In this document: one piece after another, positions 51,040 through 60,462 of the stretch
Position numbering within the stretch: position 1 is the stretch's first letter
How the letters are laid out: each line of letters starts with the position of its first letter
Assembly (NCBI GenBank): GCA_018064645.1
Contig: JAGHUT010000045.1
Location: 1 to 64,000, forward strand
DNA length: 64,000 nucleotides
Direction of reading: 5' to 3'
Source: Candidatus Crickella merdequi
GTDB lineage: Bacteria; Bacillota; Clostridia; Peptostreptococcales; Anaerovoracaceae
The notes under the pieces: model-generated
Database searches by the model: none
The model's input: the letters and a program-made list of their open reading frames with translations, nothing else
Told to the model about the DNA's origin: nothing
Translations under genes and position numbers: made by a program

Positions 51040-52260
51040 ATGTATGACAATGATGATCACAATATTTTTGAAAACGAGGATGTAACTATTATCAACCCGC
51101 CTCGAGAGAAAGCTGCCAAAAGCTTCGACGGAGATATTTTTTCAAAAAACCCTCTCGGTGAGCCTGCAAGAGGCCGCGGATACAGCGAAGCATATCTGAC
51201 AAGAAGGTTTGTTGTAATCATGATGATTATTACCATGATTGTGTCGTCGGCACTGAGTGCTTTTATCGCGACCAGGGTTGCTTCATCTTCACACGCAAAC
51301 AAGAACCTGACATATGGAACTCTTGAGAAGGCTACAGGAAGCAAACTTACCGTTGCACAGATTATTGCTAAGAACGAGAATTCTGTTGTTGAGATTTCTA
51401 CCAAGTCTTCAGCGACTAATATGCTTGGCCGCACTGTTATTTCACAGGGTGCAGGAAGCGGTGTAATTGTCAGAGAGGATGGTTATATCGCGACTAACAA
51501 CCATGTTATCGATGGTGCAAGCTCAATTGTTGTTAAGCTTCACAATGGACAGGAATATTCTGCAACGCTGATTGGAACTGATCCTGATAATGATATTGCT
51601 GTAATCAAGATTGCCGCTGAAGGCCTTAATGTTGCAGTTATAGGTGACAGTGCTGCTCTTAATGTGGGAGATCTCACTATTGCTATCGGCAATCCTCTAG
51701 GAAGCCTTGGCGGAACAGCTACCACGGGAATTGTAAGCGCTCTTGAGAGAAGACTTGTAATTGATAACAGAACTCTTACTCTGATTCAGACGGATGCGGC
51801 AATTAATCCAGGTAACTCGGGAGGCGGACTGTTCAATGGTGCCGGCGAGCTGATAGGCATTGTTGTTGCAAAAAGTTCAGGCACAGGCATTGAGGGCCTC
51901 GGCTTTGCAATTCCAATCAACACTGCCGCTGATATTATTGATGAGCTCATAACCAGGGGGAAGATAAGCACCAAGCCTGTCATCGGAATCACCGTCACAG
52001 ATGTTTCTTCCGATCAGGCAGAAGCAAGTGGCGTTAAGACCCCGGGCACATACATCACTGAAGTAACAAGTGTAGAGGCAGATGCTGCCGGACTTAAAAC
52101 GGGCGACAGAATCGTAAGCATCGACGGCAAGAAGATAACAAGCTCCAGTGATTTAATCGCAAGAGTGCGCGAACATAAGATAGGCGACGGCATCGAACTT
52201 GTAATCGATAGAGACGGCAAAGAGATTACAGTCCAAACGAAGCTGATACCTTCCAATTAA
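51040..52260 (+). CDS. HtrA/DegP-type membrane-anchored serine protease
   Basis: 406 residues. A cytoplasmic N-terminal 55 residues, one membrane segment (about 57-80), an S1C trypsin-like domain (about 105-310) with His155 in TNNHVIDGA, Asp185 in DNDIAVIK and Ser260 in NPGNSGGGL, and one PDZ domain (about 320-400). Degrades misfolded envelope proteins. AAGGGGGACTGCCGCC precedes the start. A TATAAT sits at 51001-51006 but has no clear -35. Monocistronic with a strong terminator. Confidence 0.94.
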   Translation: MYDNDDHNIFENEDVTIINPPREKAAKSFDGDIFSKNPLGEPARGRGYSEAYLTRRFVVIMMIITMIVSSALSAFIATRVASSSHANKNLTYGTLEKATGSKLTVAQIIAKNENSVVEISTKSSATNMLGRTVISQGAGSGVIVREDGYIATNNHVIDGASSIVVKLHNGQEYSATLIGTDPDNDIAVIKIAAEGLNVAVIGDSAALNVGDLTIAIGNPLGSLGGTATTGIVSALERRLVIDNRTLTLIQTDAAINPGNSGGGLFNGAGELIGIVVAKSSGTGIEGLGFAIPINTAADIIDELITRGKISTKPVIGITVTDVSSDQAEASGVKTPGTYITEVTSVEADAAGLKTGDRIVSIDGKKITSSSDLIARVREHKIGDGIELVIDRDGKEITVQTKLIPSN

Positions 52261-52265
52261 TGAAG

Positions 52266-52293
52266 ACGGCTGACCGAAAGGTCGGCCTTTTTT
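52266..52293 (+). terminator. Terminator after htrA
   Basis: GGCTGACC GAAA GGTCGGCC with one wobble and a GAAA tetraloop, then TTTTTT. Confidence 0.92.
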
Positions 52294-52362
52294 CTTGAAA
52301 CCAATACGCTAAAAAGAATATAATTGAACTGATATACAACAGTAATCTGAAGGAGGATTAAC

Positions 52363-52821
52363 ATGGTTAAAGAAGTTAATATCACAGAGATGAAGGCTTA
52401 TCTCAAGGAGGACTTTACAACAGGTTTCATGTGCTCAGAGAGCGTGCTTGACACTCTGAACAAGTTCTATGACCTGGGTATTGGCGAGGAAGCGATTGCG
52501 CTCAGTACTGGATTCCCTTATGGATTTGGTAATGGCGGCAATCTCTGCGGAGGAGTTGCCGGAGCAACAATGGCCCTTGGTAAGGTTTTTGGAAGAACCG
52601 TTAAGGGTGACCCGGCATATCAGAAGTGCATCGACATCGTAAGAGAGCTTAACGATGATGTAGCTGCAGCGTACAAGACAAGCATTTGTCCTGATCTGAT
52701 TGCAGACTATGATTTCAAAGATCCGGAGAGAAAGACTCACTGCACTAATATTCTTTACGTAATTGTTGAATCATTTGCAAAGATTATGGAACGCGAGTGC
52801 GGCGTTGCAATAGTTGAATAA
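52363..52821 (+). CDS. C_GCAxxG_C_C-family redox protein
   Basis: 152 residues. Cysteines are spaced as in the C_GCAxxG_C_C family: FMCSE, NLCGGVAGATMALGKVFGR, YQKCID, TSICPD and KTHCTN. The GCAxxG core is altered to GGVAGA. The family is thought to bind a metal or haem-like cofactor and is often found next to oxidoreductases. Here it lies 20 bases before an iron alcohol dehydrogenase, so the two may work in one pathway. AAGGAGGATTAAC precedes the start. Confidence 0.82.
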   Translation: MVKEVNITEMKAYLKEDFTTGFMCSESVLDTLNKFYDLGIGEEAIALSTGFPYGFGNGGNLCGGVAGATMALGKVFGRTVKGDPAYQKCIDIVRELNDDVAAAYKTSICPDLIADYDFKDPERKTHCTNILYVIVESFAKIMERECGVAIVE

Positions 52822-52841
52822 TAACAAAGGGGACGAAAGAT

Positions 52842-54026
52842 ATGAATAATTTTGTATGGCAGAACAGAACTAAGGTTTATTTTGGCGAGAAGGTTGTTGA
52901 CAAGCATCTTTCATCACTTATCAAAGAGCATATGACACCAGGCAAGAACAAGATTCTTCTTGGCTATGGTGGCGGCTCTGTTAAAAAGAACGGTTCTTAC
53001 GATGATGTTATGGCTGCTATCGCAGAGACAGGCTTTGAGGTAATCGAGTTCGGCGGAATCATGTCCAACCCTACTCTCGACAAAATGCTGGAGGGAGTTG
53101 AGATTGTTAAAGCCAACGACGTTGGTCTTATTCTTGCTGTTGGCGGCGGCTCTGCTATGGACTGCTGCAAGGCTATGGCTGTTCAGGCTGCTTATGACGG
53201 CGATGCATGGCAGGATTTCTGGATGGACGGCAAGGAGATGCTTATTGACCCAATGCCATGTGGTGTTGTTGTAACAATGCCTGCTACAGGTTCTGAGCTC
53301 AACCCATGCGCTGTACTTACAAATACAGAGACTAATATTAAGTGCGACAGAGGATACCCTAAGATTAATCCTCTCTTTGCAGTAATGGATCCTGCATATA
53401 CTCTTACAATGCCTCTTCGTCAGATTAAGGCTGGTACATTTGATATTCTCTCACATGTTATGGAGGGCTACTTCAGTGATCCTGCCGGCTACTGGGCAAC
53501 AGATGACATGATGGAGGGTCTGATGCATGGAATCATCAGAGACCTCAGAGCTGCAGTTAAGGACCCTACTAACCTTGAGGTTAGAACAAGCATTATGTGG
53601 GCTGGTTCACTGGCTGAGAACGGCTTCCCTAAGACAGGTAAGAAGCTTGATTTCCAGGCACACAACATGGAGCACCAGCTGAGCGCATTCTCAAACTGCA
53701 ATCACGGTGAGGGCCTTGCTGTAATTCACCCAACATATTACAGACACATATATAAGGATGGTCTCCCTAAGTTCGTAAGCTTTGCTAAAGAGGTATGGAG
53801 ACTTAATCCTGCAGATTATGAGAGCGATGAAGCTCTTGCTCTTGCAGGAATTGACGCTCTTGATGATTTCATCACTGAGCTTGGAATGCCTAAGACACTC
53901 AGAGAGCTTGGCTTCGAGGACAAGAGCCAGCTCAAGGAGATTGCAGATTCATGCTTCATCTCAGAGGGCGCATTCAGACCTATGACAGCGGAAGAGATTT
54001 TAGAGATTTACGAGGAATGCTTCTAG
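52842..54026 (+). CDS. Iron-containing alcohol dehydrogenase (BDH/YqhD type)
   Basis: 394 residues. GYGGGSVKKNGSYDDV and LILAVGGGSAMDCCKAMA are the NAD(P)-binding signatures, and the metal site is provided by Asp and three His in the second domain (for example FDILSHVMEGYF, HNMEHQLSAF, CNHGEGLAVIHP). Reduces aldehydes such as butyraldehyde, or methylglyoxal-type carbonyls. YqhD-like proteins usually prefer NADPH. It lies between the C_GCAxxG_C_C gene and cvpA, the latter only 1 base away. Confidence 0.93.
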   Translation: MNNFVWQNRTKVYFGEKVVDKHLSSLIKEHMTPGKNKILLGYGGGSVKKNGSYDDVMAAIAETGFEVIEFGGIMSNPTLDKMLEGVEIVKANDVGLILAVGGGSAMDCCKAMAVQAAYDGDAWQDFWMDGKEMLIDPMPCGVVVTMPATGSELNPCAVLTNTETNIKCDRGYPKINPLFAVMDPAYTLTMPLRQIKAGTFDILSHVMEGYFSDPAGYWATDDMMEGLMHGIIRDLRAAVKDPTNLEVRTSIMWAGSLAENGFPKTGKKLDFQAHNMEHQLSAFSNCNHGEGLAVIHPTYYRHIYKDGLPKFVSFAKEVWRLNPADYESDEALALAGIDALDDFITELGMPKTLRELGFEDKSQLKEIADSCFISEGAFRPMTAEEILEIYEECF

Positions 54027-54027
54027 A

Positions 54028-54660
54028 ATGATTCTCGATTTAATAGTAGTTGGAATTCTCCTGATAGCGACCGTTCGAGGTAAAGTCTGCGGTTTTCTTG
54101 AGACTGTCATACGTTTCCTTGCACTCATAGGAGCTCTTGTTCTCGGTGTAATGTTCACACCACAGACTGCACAGCTTCTGTATGCAACCAGAATAGATGA
54201 ACATCTGATGGACAGGCTCAACGCCATTGCAGAAGATGGCATTATTGACTTTGCCAATTATATCCCTGAGGTGCTGTCCAACACCTTCGGAGCGATTGAA
54301 GACATTTCGCTTAGAGTAACTGTTCTTCATTTTACCAACGTTGCCATTACCATATTTGCTTTTATGCTCATCGTAATCGGTGTGTGGATAATTGCTACGC
54401 TCCTTATTAAAAAAATTCGCAAAAGCAAGCGTGAGAAGGGTGTTATCGGCTCTGTTGATTCCAGTGTCGGTCTTCTCATCGGGGCAATCAAAGGCATCAT
54501 TCTTGTCTTCCTCTTTCTGGCATTTCTCTTCCCTCTTGCGGGAATATTCATGCCGGAGCAGATACAGACAATCAATGAGCAGCTGAACAATTCTTTTGTT
54601 GCAGGAATGCTGTACGATATTAATCCGCTTCTGATTTTTATGAAAAAGCTCGCACTTTAG
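54028..54660 (+). CDS. CvpA-family membrane protein
   Basis: 210 residues with four hydrophobic segments. LDLIVVGILLIATVRGKVCGFLETVIRFLALIGALVLG is the start typical of CvpA/YshB proteins, and VIGSVDSSVGLLIGAIKGIILVFLFL is the conserved second half with the D-x-x-x-G turn. Linked to envelope integrity and, in enterics, colicin V production. It starts 1 base after the dehydrogenase stop and shares its ribosome binding site region (GAGGAATGC). Confidence 0.88.
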   Translation: MILDLIVVGILLIATVRGKVCGFLETVIRFLALIGALVLGVMFTPQTAQLLYATRIDEHLMDRLNAIAEDGIIDFANYIPEVLSNTFGAIEDISLRVTVLHFTNVAITIFAFMLIVIGVWIIATLLIKKIRKSKREKGVIGSVDSSVGLLIGAIKGIILVFLFLAFLFPLAGIFMPEQIQTINEQLNNSFVAGMLYDINPLLIFMKKLAL

Positions 54661-54728
54661 CTTCAAGGTGTTTCGAAATAGCTGAAAGCCTTGAAATAAC
54701 AACGCTTATGTGATAGAATCTATCAGCT

Positions 54729-55256
54729 ATGGATTTGATTAAAAACAAAGCGTTAAGCGAAGAAGAGTTCTACATGGCAGAGGCTCTCAAGGAAGCCGAG
54801 GCCGCAGCTGAGATAGGCGAAGTTCCTGTAGGCGCCGTTGTAGTGTACGATGGCGAGATTATAGCAAGAGCTCATAATATGGTTGAGACCAACGGTCGTT
54901 CCAAGGAACATGCCGAAATGCTTGCTCTTGAGAAGGCAGAGGCATATCTTGGAAGGAAGTGGCTGAGTGGCTGCGATCTCTATGTAACCCTTGAACCCTG
55001 TGCAATGTGTGCAGGCGCCATGGTTCTTGCAAGAATCGACAGTCTCTATATTGGAACAATGGATCCAAAGAACGGAATGTGCGGCTCCATTTACAATGTC
55101 GCATGCAACGATAAGCTTAATCACAGAATCCATGTAGAACGAGGCATTCTCCAGGAGGAATGCAGCAGTATACTGAAGACATTCTTCAGGGAGATGCGAA
55201 TCTATAAATCTGCGCTTAAGCGCAACAATAATACATCGGAGGACACAGATAGATGA
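54729..55256 (+). CDS. tadA: tRNA adenosine(34) deaminase
   Basis: 175 residues. Makes inosine at the wobble position of tRNA-Arg(ACG). Zinc and proton-transfer residues are in KEHAEMLAL (H-A-E) and TLEPCAMCAGAMVLARI (P-C-x-x-C). EVPVGAVVVYDGEIIARAHN is the opening of the deaminase fold. The C-terminus is about 15 residues longer than usual (NNNTSEDTDR) and overlaps the next start. No ribosome binding site is obvious before the ATG at 54729. Confidence 0.94.
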   Translation: MDLIKNKALSEEEFYMAEALKEAEAAAEIGEVPVGAVVVYDGEIIARAHNMVETNGRSKEHAEMLALEKAEAYLGRKWLSGCDLYVTLEPCAMCAGAMVLARIDSLYIGTMDPKNGMCGSIYNVACNDKLNHRIHVERGILQEECSSILKTFFREMRIYKSALKRNNNTSEDTDR

Positions 55257-56065
55257 AAAGAAAGGGATTAGTAGCGATTCTCGCAGCAATCATGGTTATG
55301 GCAAGCTCAGCTTTCTGTTTTGCAGATACAGGCAGCCTTAAGCTTGAGTCAACATATCCGGAGAACGGACAGAAGAACACTTCTATCGAGAACGTTGGCG
55401 TTAAGCTCTACTTCAACAATACAATTTCAACCAAAGAGGCAATGAAGGCAGACGAGAAGCTCGTTAAGATCGTTGACTCAAAGGGTAAGAAGATCGATAC
55501 AATTGTACTCTTCAAAGACAATCTTGTTCTTGTAGTTGCCGACAACACACAGAAGGCTCAGAGAATTTCTAACAGTGAGACATATACACTCGTTATCGAC
55601 CCTTCCTTCGTTGATGATCAGGGTAACACTCTTGGCGAGAAGACAACTGTTGAGTTCACAACATATAATCAGAAGCTCAACAACATCATCAATATGGCGA
55701 TGATGTTCGTAATGTTCGGCGGTATCATGTTTGTAACAATCAAGCAGCAGAAAGATCAGGCTGCAGAGAAGGCCGCTGCTCAGCAGGATAAGGCAGGCAA
55801 CAACTTCAACCCATACAGAGAAGCAAAGAGAACCGGCAAGACTGTTGAAGAGGTTATGGCTGAAGAGGCTAAGCGCCAGGAGAAGCTCAACAAGAAGAAA
55901 GGCAAGAAGAAGGAGCAGAAGGCAGACTCCAAGCATGTTAAGATTGAGAACTGCGCTGACTATCTGAACAACGTATATCGTGTTCAGGCTCCACGCCCAA
56001 TCAAGAAGAAGGCAACAGCTGCACCAGCTACACCTGCTAAGAAGGGCAAGAGTGGCAAGAGATAA
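55253..56065 (+). CDS. Secreted/membrane protein with SbsA Ig-like domain
   Basis: 270 residues. Signal peptide (about 1-25, ending SAFCFADTG), an Ig-like SbsA-type domain (about 28-140, STYPENGQKNTSIENVGVKLYFNN ... YTLVIDPSFVDDQGNTL), a membrane segment (about 147-165) and a Lys-rich cytoplasmic tail with an Ala/Pro end. The Ig domain should lie outside. Function unknown. The start overlaps the tadA stop by 4 bases (ATGA), and GGAGGACACAG precedes it. Confidence 0.82.
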   Translation: MKRKGLVAILAAIMVMASSAFCFADTGSLKLESTYPENGQKNTSIENVGVKLYFNNTISTKEAMKADEKLVKIVDSKGKKIDTIVLFKDNLVLVVADNTQKAQRISNSETYTLVIDPSFVDDQGNTLGEKTTVEFTTYNQKLNNIINMAMMFVMFGGIMFVTIKQQKDQAAEKAAAQQDKAGNNFNPYREAKRTGKTVEEVMAEEAKRQEKLNKKKGKKKEQKADSKHVKIENCADYLNNVYRVQAPRPIKKKATAAPATPAKKGKSGKR

Positions 56066-56076
56066 GTACGACTTCC

Positions 56077-56103
56077 AAGGCGCCCGATAAGGGCGTCTTT
56101 TGT
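56077..56103 (+). terminator. Terminator before ispE
   Basis: AAGGCGCCC GATA AGGGCGTCTT, then TTG; the stem has a wobble and the U-run is short. It may only partly separate the Ig-like gene from ispE. Confidence 0.7.
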
Positions 56104-56124
56104 TTCAGTAAGCAAGAGGATAAG

Positions 56125-57111
56125 ATGGAATATATAAGGCTTAACACTTATGCCAAGATTAACCTTTCTCTTGATGTTATCAGTCGAAGAGATGACGGTT
56201 ATCACAATATCGACTCTTTAATGCAGGCTGTCAATATGTGTGACGAAATGATTATTGCTATCGGCGACATGTCTCCTGAATCAGTTGCAGACTTCACCTG
56301 CCAGGAAGCCAGCATAGAAGACCTTACTGTGAGACTGTACATTAACTCAGATACGCTTCCGCCGGCAGAAGATAATCTGGCATATAAAGGAATCAGACGA
56401 TACGTAGAGGCTCTTAACGGGCTGTCTCTTAACGGAGTTGTATCTGTTCTTATAGACAAACGTCTTCCGGTGGCAGCTGGTATTGCCGGTGGTAGCGGTA
56501 ATGCAGCAGGGGCTATGCTTGGTCTGAATGCTCTTATCGGATATCCACTTACACTGGATGAGCTGATGACTGCCGGATGCAAGGCAGGTGCTGACGTACC
56601 TTTTTCACTCCTGATGAATGCTGCAATGAACAGAAATGTTCTTAAGGAGCTGGACGGCATCGAGATAGCAGGAACAGCAGCTCAGGTATCTGGTATCGGT
56701 CAGTACGTTGAACCTGTATCACCTGTTACGAGATACGTTATCATTGCAAATCCCGGAATCGGTGTTTCTACCAGGGAGGTGTATGAGGCCATAGATTCGC
56801 TGCCGGAGGAACAGCGTCAACCGAAAGGTCTCTGGAACAATATTATGGAGAGATATACCCTTGAGGCATATCCGGAAGCTAAAGAGCTTAAAGAACTGTT
56901 AAACTCGCTCAACGCAGAGCATGTTCTGATGAGCGGAAGCGGCCCTACCATGGTCGCATATTATACAACTGCAGAAGCTGCAGACACTGACTTTAGAATG
57001 TTAACGGGGGGAATCGGTAAAGACAGGACAAATTGGCGGTTCTGGCTGACCGAAACAGGAAAGGAGTCGAACAATGATGGATTTTCAGTTAAAGGTGCAG
57101 AAACCACTTAA
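56125..57111 (+). CDS. ispE: 4-Diphosphocytidyl-2-C-methyl-D-erythritol kinase
   Basis: 328 residues, slightly longer than the usual 280-300. GHMP kinase of the MEP isoprenoid pathway. TYAKINLSLDVISRRDDGYHNIDSLMQAV is the N-terminal substrate motif, and PVAAGIAGGSGNAAGAMLGLN the ATP loop, which reads GGSGNAA where most IspE have GGGSSDAA. MSGSGPTMVAY is the third GHMP motif. Its 3' end overlaps the GntR gene by 38 bases. Confidence 0.93.
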   Translation: MEYIRLNTYAKINLSLDVISRRDDGYHNIDSLMQAVNMCDEMIIAIGDMSPESVADFTCQEASIEDLTVRLYINSDTLPPAEDNLAYKGIRRYVEALNGLSLNGVVSVLIDKRLPVAAGIAGGSGNAAGAMLGLNALIGYPLTLDELMTAGCKAGADVPFSLLMNAAMNRNVLKELDGIEIAGTAAQVSGIGQYVEPVSPVTRYVIIANPGIGVSTREVYEAIDSLPEEQRQPKGLWNNIMERYTLEAYPEAKELKELLNSLNAEHVLMSGSGPTMVAYYTTAEAADTDFRMLTGGIGKDRTNWRFWLTETGKESNNDGFSVKGAETT

Positions 57112-57751
57112 GGAGCTTGTGTATCTGGAACTGAAGCACAAGATTCTTACTGGCGAGATCGGTTCGCAGACAAGACTTATGGAGATCGATCTGGCAGAAA
57201 AGATGAACGTAAGCAGAACTCCGATAAGAGAAGCTATCAGGAGACTTGCTGACGACGGACTTGTTAAAGTCGAGCCTAGACGAGGCGCATATGTTGCAAA
57301 TATTTCTATCAAGGATATGCTGGATGTTTTTGAAGTAAGAGAAGATATGGAAGGCTTTACAGCATACCTTGCAGCGCAGAGAATCACCGAAGACCAGAAG
57401 GTTGAACTTAGAAGAATCGCTGAAGAATATGAGAAGGCTACTGAGATAGAAGACAAGGAAGCCGTAATTGCGCTTGATGAGGAATTCCACAATTTCGTAG
57501 TGTCATGCTGCAACAACGAAACTTTGACAGAGCTTGTCAAGTATGTCCAGGAGCTTTCCCTCAGATTCAGATATCTCTACTATGAGAAGGTTGATTTGTA
57601 CAGACAGACGGCAAAGCAGCACACGGCAATAATGGAGGCAATCAACTCAGGCAATGCAGAGCTTGCAAGAAAAGAAGGAGACCTGCACGTAAAGACTCTT
57701 AAAGAGTTTGTCTTCGAACTGGGACAGAAACTTCATAACGCTGATAAATAA
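57074..57751 (+). CDS. GntR-family regulator, FadR/FCD subfamily
   Basis: 225 residues. The N-terminal winged helix (about 8-75) has LMEIDLAEKMNVSRTPIREAIRRLADDGLV. The C-terminal all-helical FCD domain (about 85-215) has the metal ligands Asp, His, His in LDEEFHNFVVS and QHTAIMEAI, and ends with HVKTLKEF. Binds an unknown acid effector. It starts inside ispE behind AAAGGAGTCGAACA, so it is translated from the same message. The ispE-GntR pairing is known in other Clostridia. Confidence 0.92.
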   Translation: MMDFQLKVQKPLKELVYLELKHKILTGEIGSQTRLMEIDLAEKMNVSRTPIREAIRRLADDGLVKVEPRRGAYVANISIKDMLDVFEVREDMEGFTAYLAAQRITEDQKVELRRIAEEYEKATEIEDKEAVIALDEEFHNFVVSCCNNETLTELVKYVQELSLRFRYLYYEKVDLYRQTAKQHTAIMEAINSGNAELARKEGDLHVKTLKEFVFELGQKLHNADK

Positions 57752-57786
57752 CAGCGAAACTTTAAATGAGACCCACTCTGATATGT

Positions 57787-57825
57787 ACCCTCTTTACTGG
57801 ACAAACCAGTAAGGAGGGTGTTTTT
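57787..57825 (+). terminator. Terminator after the GntR gene
   Basis: ACCCTCTTTACTGG and CCAGTAAGGAGGGT form a long stem with small internal mismatches around ACAAA, followed by TTTTT. Confidence 0.88.
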
Positions 57826-57834
57826 GTGCCCTTG

Positions 57835-57867
57835 AAAAAAAGCACCGCTTCCTGCGAAGCGGTGCTT
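57835..57867 (-). terminator. Terminator after tyrS
   Basis: On the minus strand AAGCACCGCTTC GCAG GAAGCGGTGCTT, perfect 12-base stem, then TTTTT. It ends the rpmE-to-tyrS run. Confidence 0.93.
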
Positions 57868-57883
57868 ATGATTATTATTCGAA

Positions 57884-59218
57884 CTAGAGCTCGATCTTGT
57901 GGAACTTCTTCTTACCCTTCTGCAGGATGCAAACGCCATCCTCGAAATTGTCGAGTGTTACTGCGAACTTCTTGTCTGTAATCTGCTCGCCGTTAACTCT
58001 TGCTCCACCACCCTGGATTGTTCTGAATGCCTCTGAAGTTGATGGCTCAAGACCAACTTCCTTCATAAGTGCTGCAAGACCGAAGCCTTCTCCCTCGAAC
58101 TGTGCCTTGTCCATCTTTGTTGAAGGCATATTCTCTGATACGCCAGCACCGGCAAATACTGCTCTTGAAGCCTCGAGAGCCTGCTTAGCCTTCTCCTCAC
58201 CGTGGATGAACTTAGTGATCTCGTAAGCAGCAATCTCCTTAGCCTCGTTGATTGCTGAACCCTCAAGTGCGCTGAGTCTGTTAACCTCATCCATTGGAAG
58301 GAATGTCAGCATACGGAGTACCATGTTAACATCAGCATCGTCGATGTTTCTCCAGTACTGGAAGAAGTCATATACAGATACTCTTGACTCATCAAGCCAG
58401 AGAGCACCAGATGCTGTCTTACCCATCTTCTGACCGTCAGCCTTTGTGAGAAGGTTGGTTGTGAGACCATATACCTCGATGTTATCAAGCTTTCTAGCCA
58501 TATCGATACCAGCGATAATATTTGACCACTGGTCGTTGCCGCCGAACTGCATCTTGAGACCGAAGTCTCTTGCCATTACATAGAAGTCATAGCCCTGCAT
58601 GAGCATGTAGTTGAACTCGAAGAATGAAAGTCCGCCTTCCTCAGCTCTCTTCTTGAAGCACTCTGCTCTGAGCATTTCCTTAACGTTGAACTTTGAACCA
58701 ACCTCTCTTACGAAATCTACATAGTTGAGAGGTCTCAGCCAGTGTGCGTTGTTAACGTGTACGCAGCAGCCAGGCTCTGGTGTCTTTGTCTCGTGACCAG
58801 GAACATATACTCCCTCGTTGCCAACATACTTCCACTCTTCATCGAAAGGAAGGAATCTGTCGAACAGATTCTTGAACTGCATGCAGTTATTATCAATCTC
58901 CTCAACAGTCATGATTCTTCTGATATCACTTCTGCCTGAAGGGTCTCCTACCATTCCTGTACCACCACCGATAAGTGCTACTGGTGTATGTCCGTACTTA
59001 AGCATGTAAAGGAATACGATAACCTGAATCATATGTCCTACGTGCAGGCAGTCTGCTGTAGGGTCGAATCCGATATAGAACTTAATCTTCTCTTCTCCGA
59101 GAAGCTTTCTAACAGCCTCAGGATTTGTGCACTGTGCAGTGAATCCTCTCTCTTCAAGTACGTCATAAACGTTAGTAAACTTACTGATATTATCAGGAAT
59201 TGGATTTACAAAAGCCAT
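57884..59218 (-). CDS. tyrS: Tyrosyl-tRNA synthetase
   Basis: 444 residues. Class I enzyme. The HIGH motif reads DCLHVGHM within GFDPTADCLHVGHMIQ, and the KMSKS motif reads KMGKT in KADGQKMGKTASGALW. YMLMQGYDFYVM and GGNDQWSNIIAGIDMARK are the Tyr-binding parts. A C-terminal S4-like RNA-binding domain (about 375-440, including QGGGARVNGEQI) completes it. No T-box leader is seen in the 105-base gap upstream, so it probably depends on the upp promoter or one of its own. Confidence 0.95.
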   Translation of the reverse strand: MAFVNPIPDNISKFTNVYDVLEERGFTAQCTNPEAVRKLLGEEKIKFYIGFDPTADCLHVGHMIQVIVFLYMLKYGHTPVALIGGGTGMVGDPSGRSDIRRIMTVEEIDNNCMQFKNLFDRFLPFDEEWKYVGNEGVYVPGHETKTPEPGCCVHVNNAHWLRPLNYVDFVREVGSKFNVKEMLRAECFKKRAEEGGLSFFEFNYMLMQGYDFYVMARDFGLKMQFGGNDQWSNIIAGIDMARKLDNIEVYGLTTNLLTKADGQKMGKTASGALWLDESRVSVYDFFQYWRNIDDADVNMVLRMLTFLPMDEVNRLSALEGSAINEAKEIAAYEITKFIHGEEKAKQALEASRAVFAGAGVSENMPSTKMDKAQFEGEGFGLAALMKEVGLEPSTSEAFRTIQGGGARVNGEQITDKKFAVTLDNFEDGVCILQKGKKKFHKIEL

Positions 59219-59323
59219 AACTATAGCCCCTTTCTTTTTTTGTTTAACGATTGTCTTTAACGAATGATGTCTCCCTCATCAAACGCCATATATCAAAGGT
59301 TTTATTTAAATTGCTTAAATAAC

Positions 59324-59956
59324 TTATTTAGTTCCGAAGAGTCTGTCTCCGGCATCTCCGAGACCAGGAACGATATATGCATTCTCGTTCAGGCACTCAT
59401 CCTCTGCAGCGATGAAAATATCAACATCAGGATGCGCCTCCGAAAGTGCCTTGATTCCCTCTGGTGCAGCGATAAGGAACATGCAGCAGATGTCCTTGCC
59501 GCCCTTTGACTTGATAAGATCGATTGCCGAAATTGCACTTCCGCCTGTTGCAAGCATTGGGTCTACAACAACGATTCTTCTCTTATCTATATCCTCAGGA
59601 AGCTTGCAATAGTACTCAATAGCCTCGTGAGTATCTGGATCTCTGTACATTCCCACATGGCCAACCTTTGCATTTGGGTAAAGGTCAAGCATTCCATCTA
59701 CAAAGCCAAGTCCTGCTCTGAGAATTGGAATGATTGCGATGTCCTCACCCTTCAGCATCTTAACTGTTGCTGGACATATAGGGGTCTCAATCTCAACATC
59801 CTTAAGTGGAAGTGATCTTGTTACCTCATATCCCATCAGCAGGCCAACCTCTTTAACAAGGTGTCTGAAGTCCTTGCTGGTTGTCTCCTTCATTCTGAGT
59901 AATGAAATCTTGTGCTGAATCAGTGGATGGTCAAAAACCATAATTCTACTTTCCAT
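59324..59956 (-). CDS. upp: Uracil phosphoribosyltransferase
   Basis: 210 residues. Salvages uracil to [20 protein letters not shown] is the family start of the active site, [24 protein letters not shown] is the PRPP-binding loop, and [16 protein letters not shown] is the uracil-binding C-terminus. GGAGGAAGTATA precedes the start. It follows rpiB by 52 bases, the normal order in this gene run. Confidence 0.96.
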   Translation of the reverse strand: MESRIMVFDHPLIQHKISLLRMKETTSKDFRHLVKEVGLLMGYEVTRSLPLKDVEIETPICPATVKMLKGEDIAIIPILRAGLGFVDGMLDLYPNAKVGHVGMYRDPDTHEAIEYYCKLPEDIDKRRIVVVDPMLATGGSAISAIDLIKSKGGKDICCMFLIAAPEGIKALSEAHPDVDIFIAAEDECLNENAYIVPGLGDAGDRLFGTK

Positions 59957-60008
59957 TATACTTCCTCCGCTTTTCTGTAGTTTGAATACTCTGTCCCTTG
60001 ACTTGTCG

Positions 60009-60437
60009 CTAGTCTTCTATCATATTGATTCTGCGCAGGTGCTTGCCACCCTCAAACTCTGTCTCGAGCCAGGTATCAACCATTGCAAAAGCAAGATCTT
60101 TCTCAATCATTCTTGCTCCCATAGCAATTACATTGGCATCGTTGTGTCTTCTGCACATCTCAGCCATCTCAACTGATGTACAGAGCGCGCATCTGATTCC
60201 CTTTACCTTGTTGCAGGCAATTGAGATTCCAATACCGGATCCGCAGATTACTATTCCTCTCTCTGCCTCACCATTAGCCACAGCCTCACCAACAGCTCTT
60301 CCATAAATTGGATAATCCACAGATTCTGCCGAGTAAGTACCTACGTCTACAATCTCGTGGCCCTCACCTAGCAGTTTCTGCTTAACTTCCTCCTTAAGCG
60401 GGAAACCTGCGTGGTCACACCCCATTACAATCTTCAT
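60009..60437 (-). CDS. rpiB: Ribose-5-phosphate isomerase B
   Basis: 142 residues. [34 protein letters not shown] and [26 protein letters not shown] carry the active-site Asp-His and the Cys and GSGIG loop of the RpiB/LacAB family. [13 protein letters not shown] is the conserved phosphate loop. The start at 60437 follows AAAGGATATCACT; the track's longer ORF overlaps the preceding gene and is not used. Confidence 0.95.
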   Translation of the reverse strand: MKIVMGCDHAGFPLKEEVKQKLLGEGHEIVDVGTYSAESVDYPIYGRAVGEAVANGEAERGIVICGSGIGISIACNKVKGIRCALCTSVEMAEMCRRHNDANVIAMGARMIEKDLAFAMVDTWLETEFEGGKHLRRINMIED

Positions 60438-60462
60438 AGTGATATCCTTTCTTCTGATAGTG

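Noticed and set aside
59219-59323. Terminator between upp and tyrS
   Set aside because: A weak AT-only hairpin (TTATTTAA/TTTAAATAA) exists but has no GC pairs; not strong enough to call.
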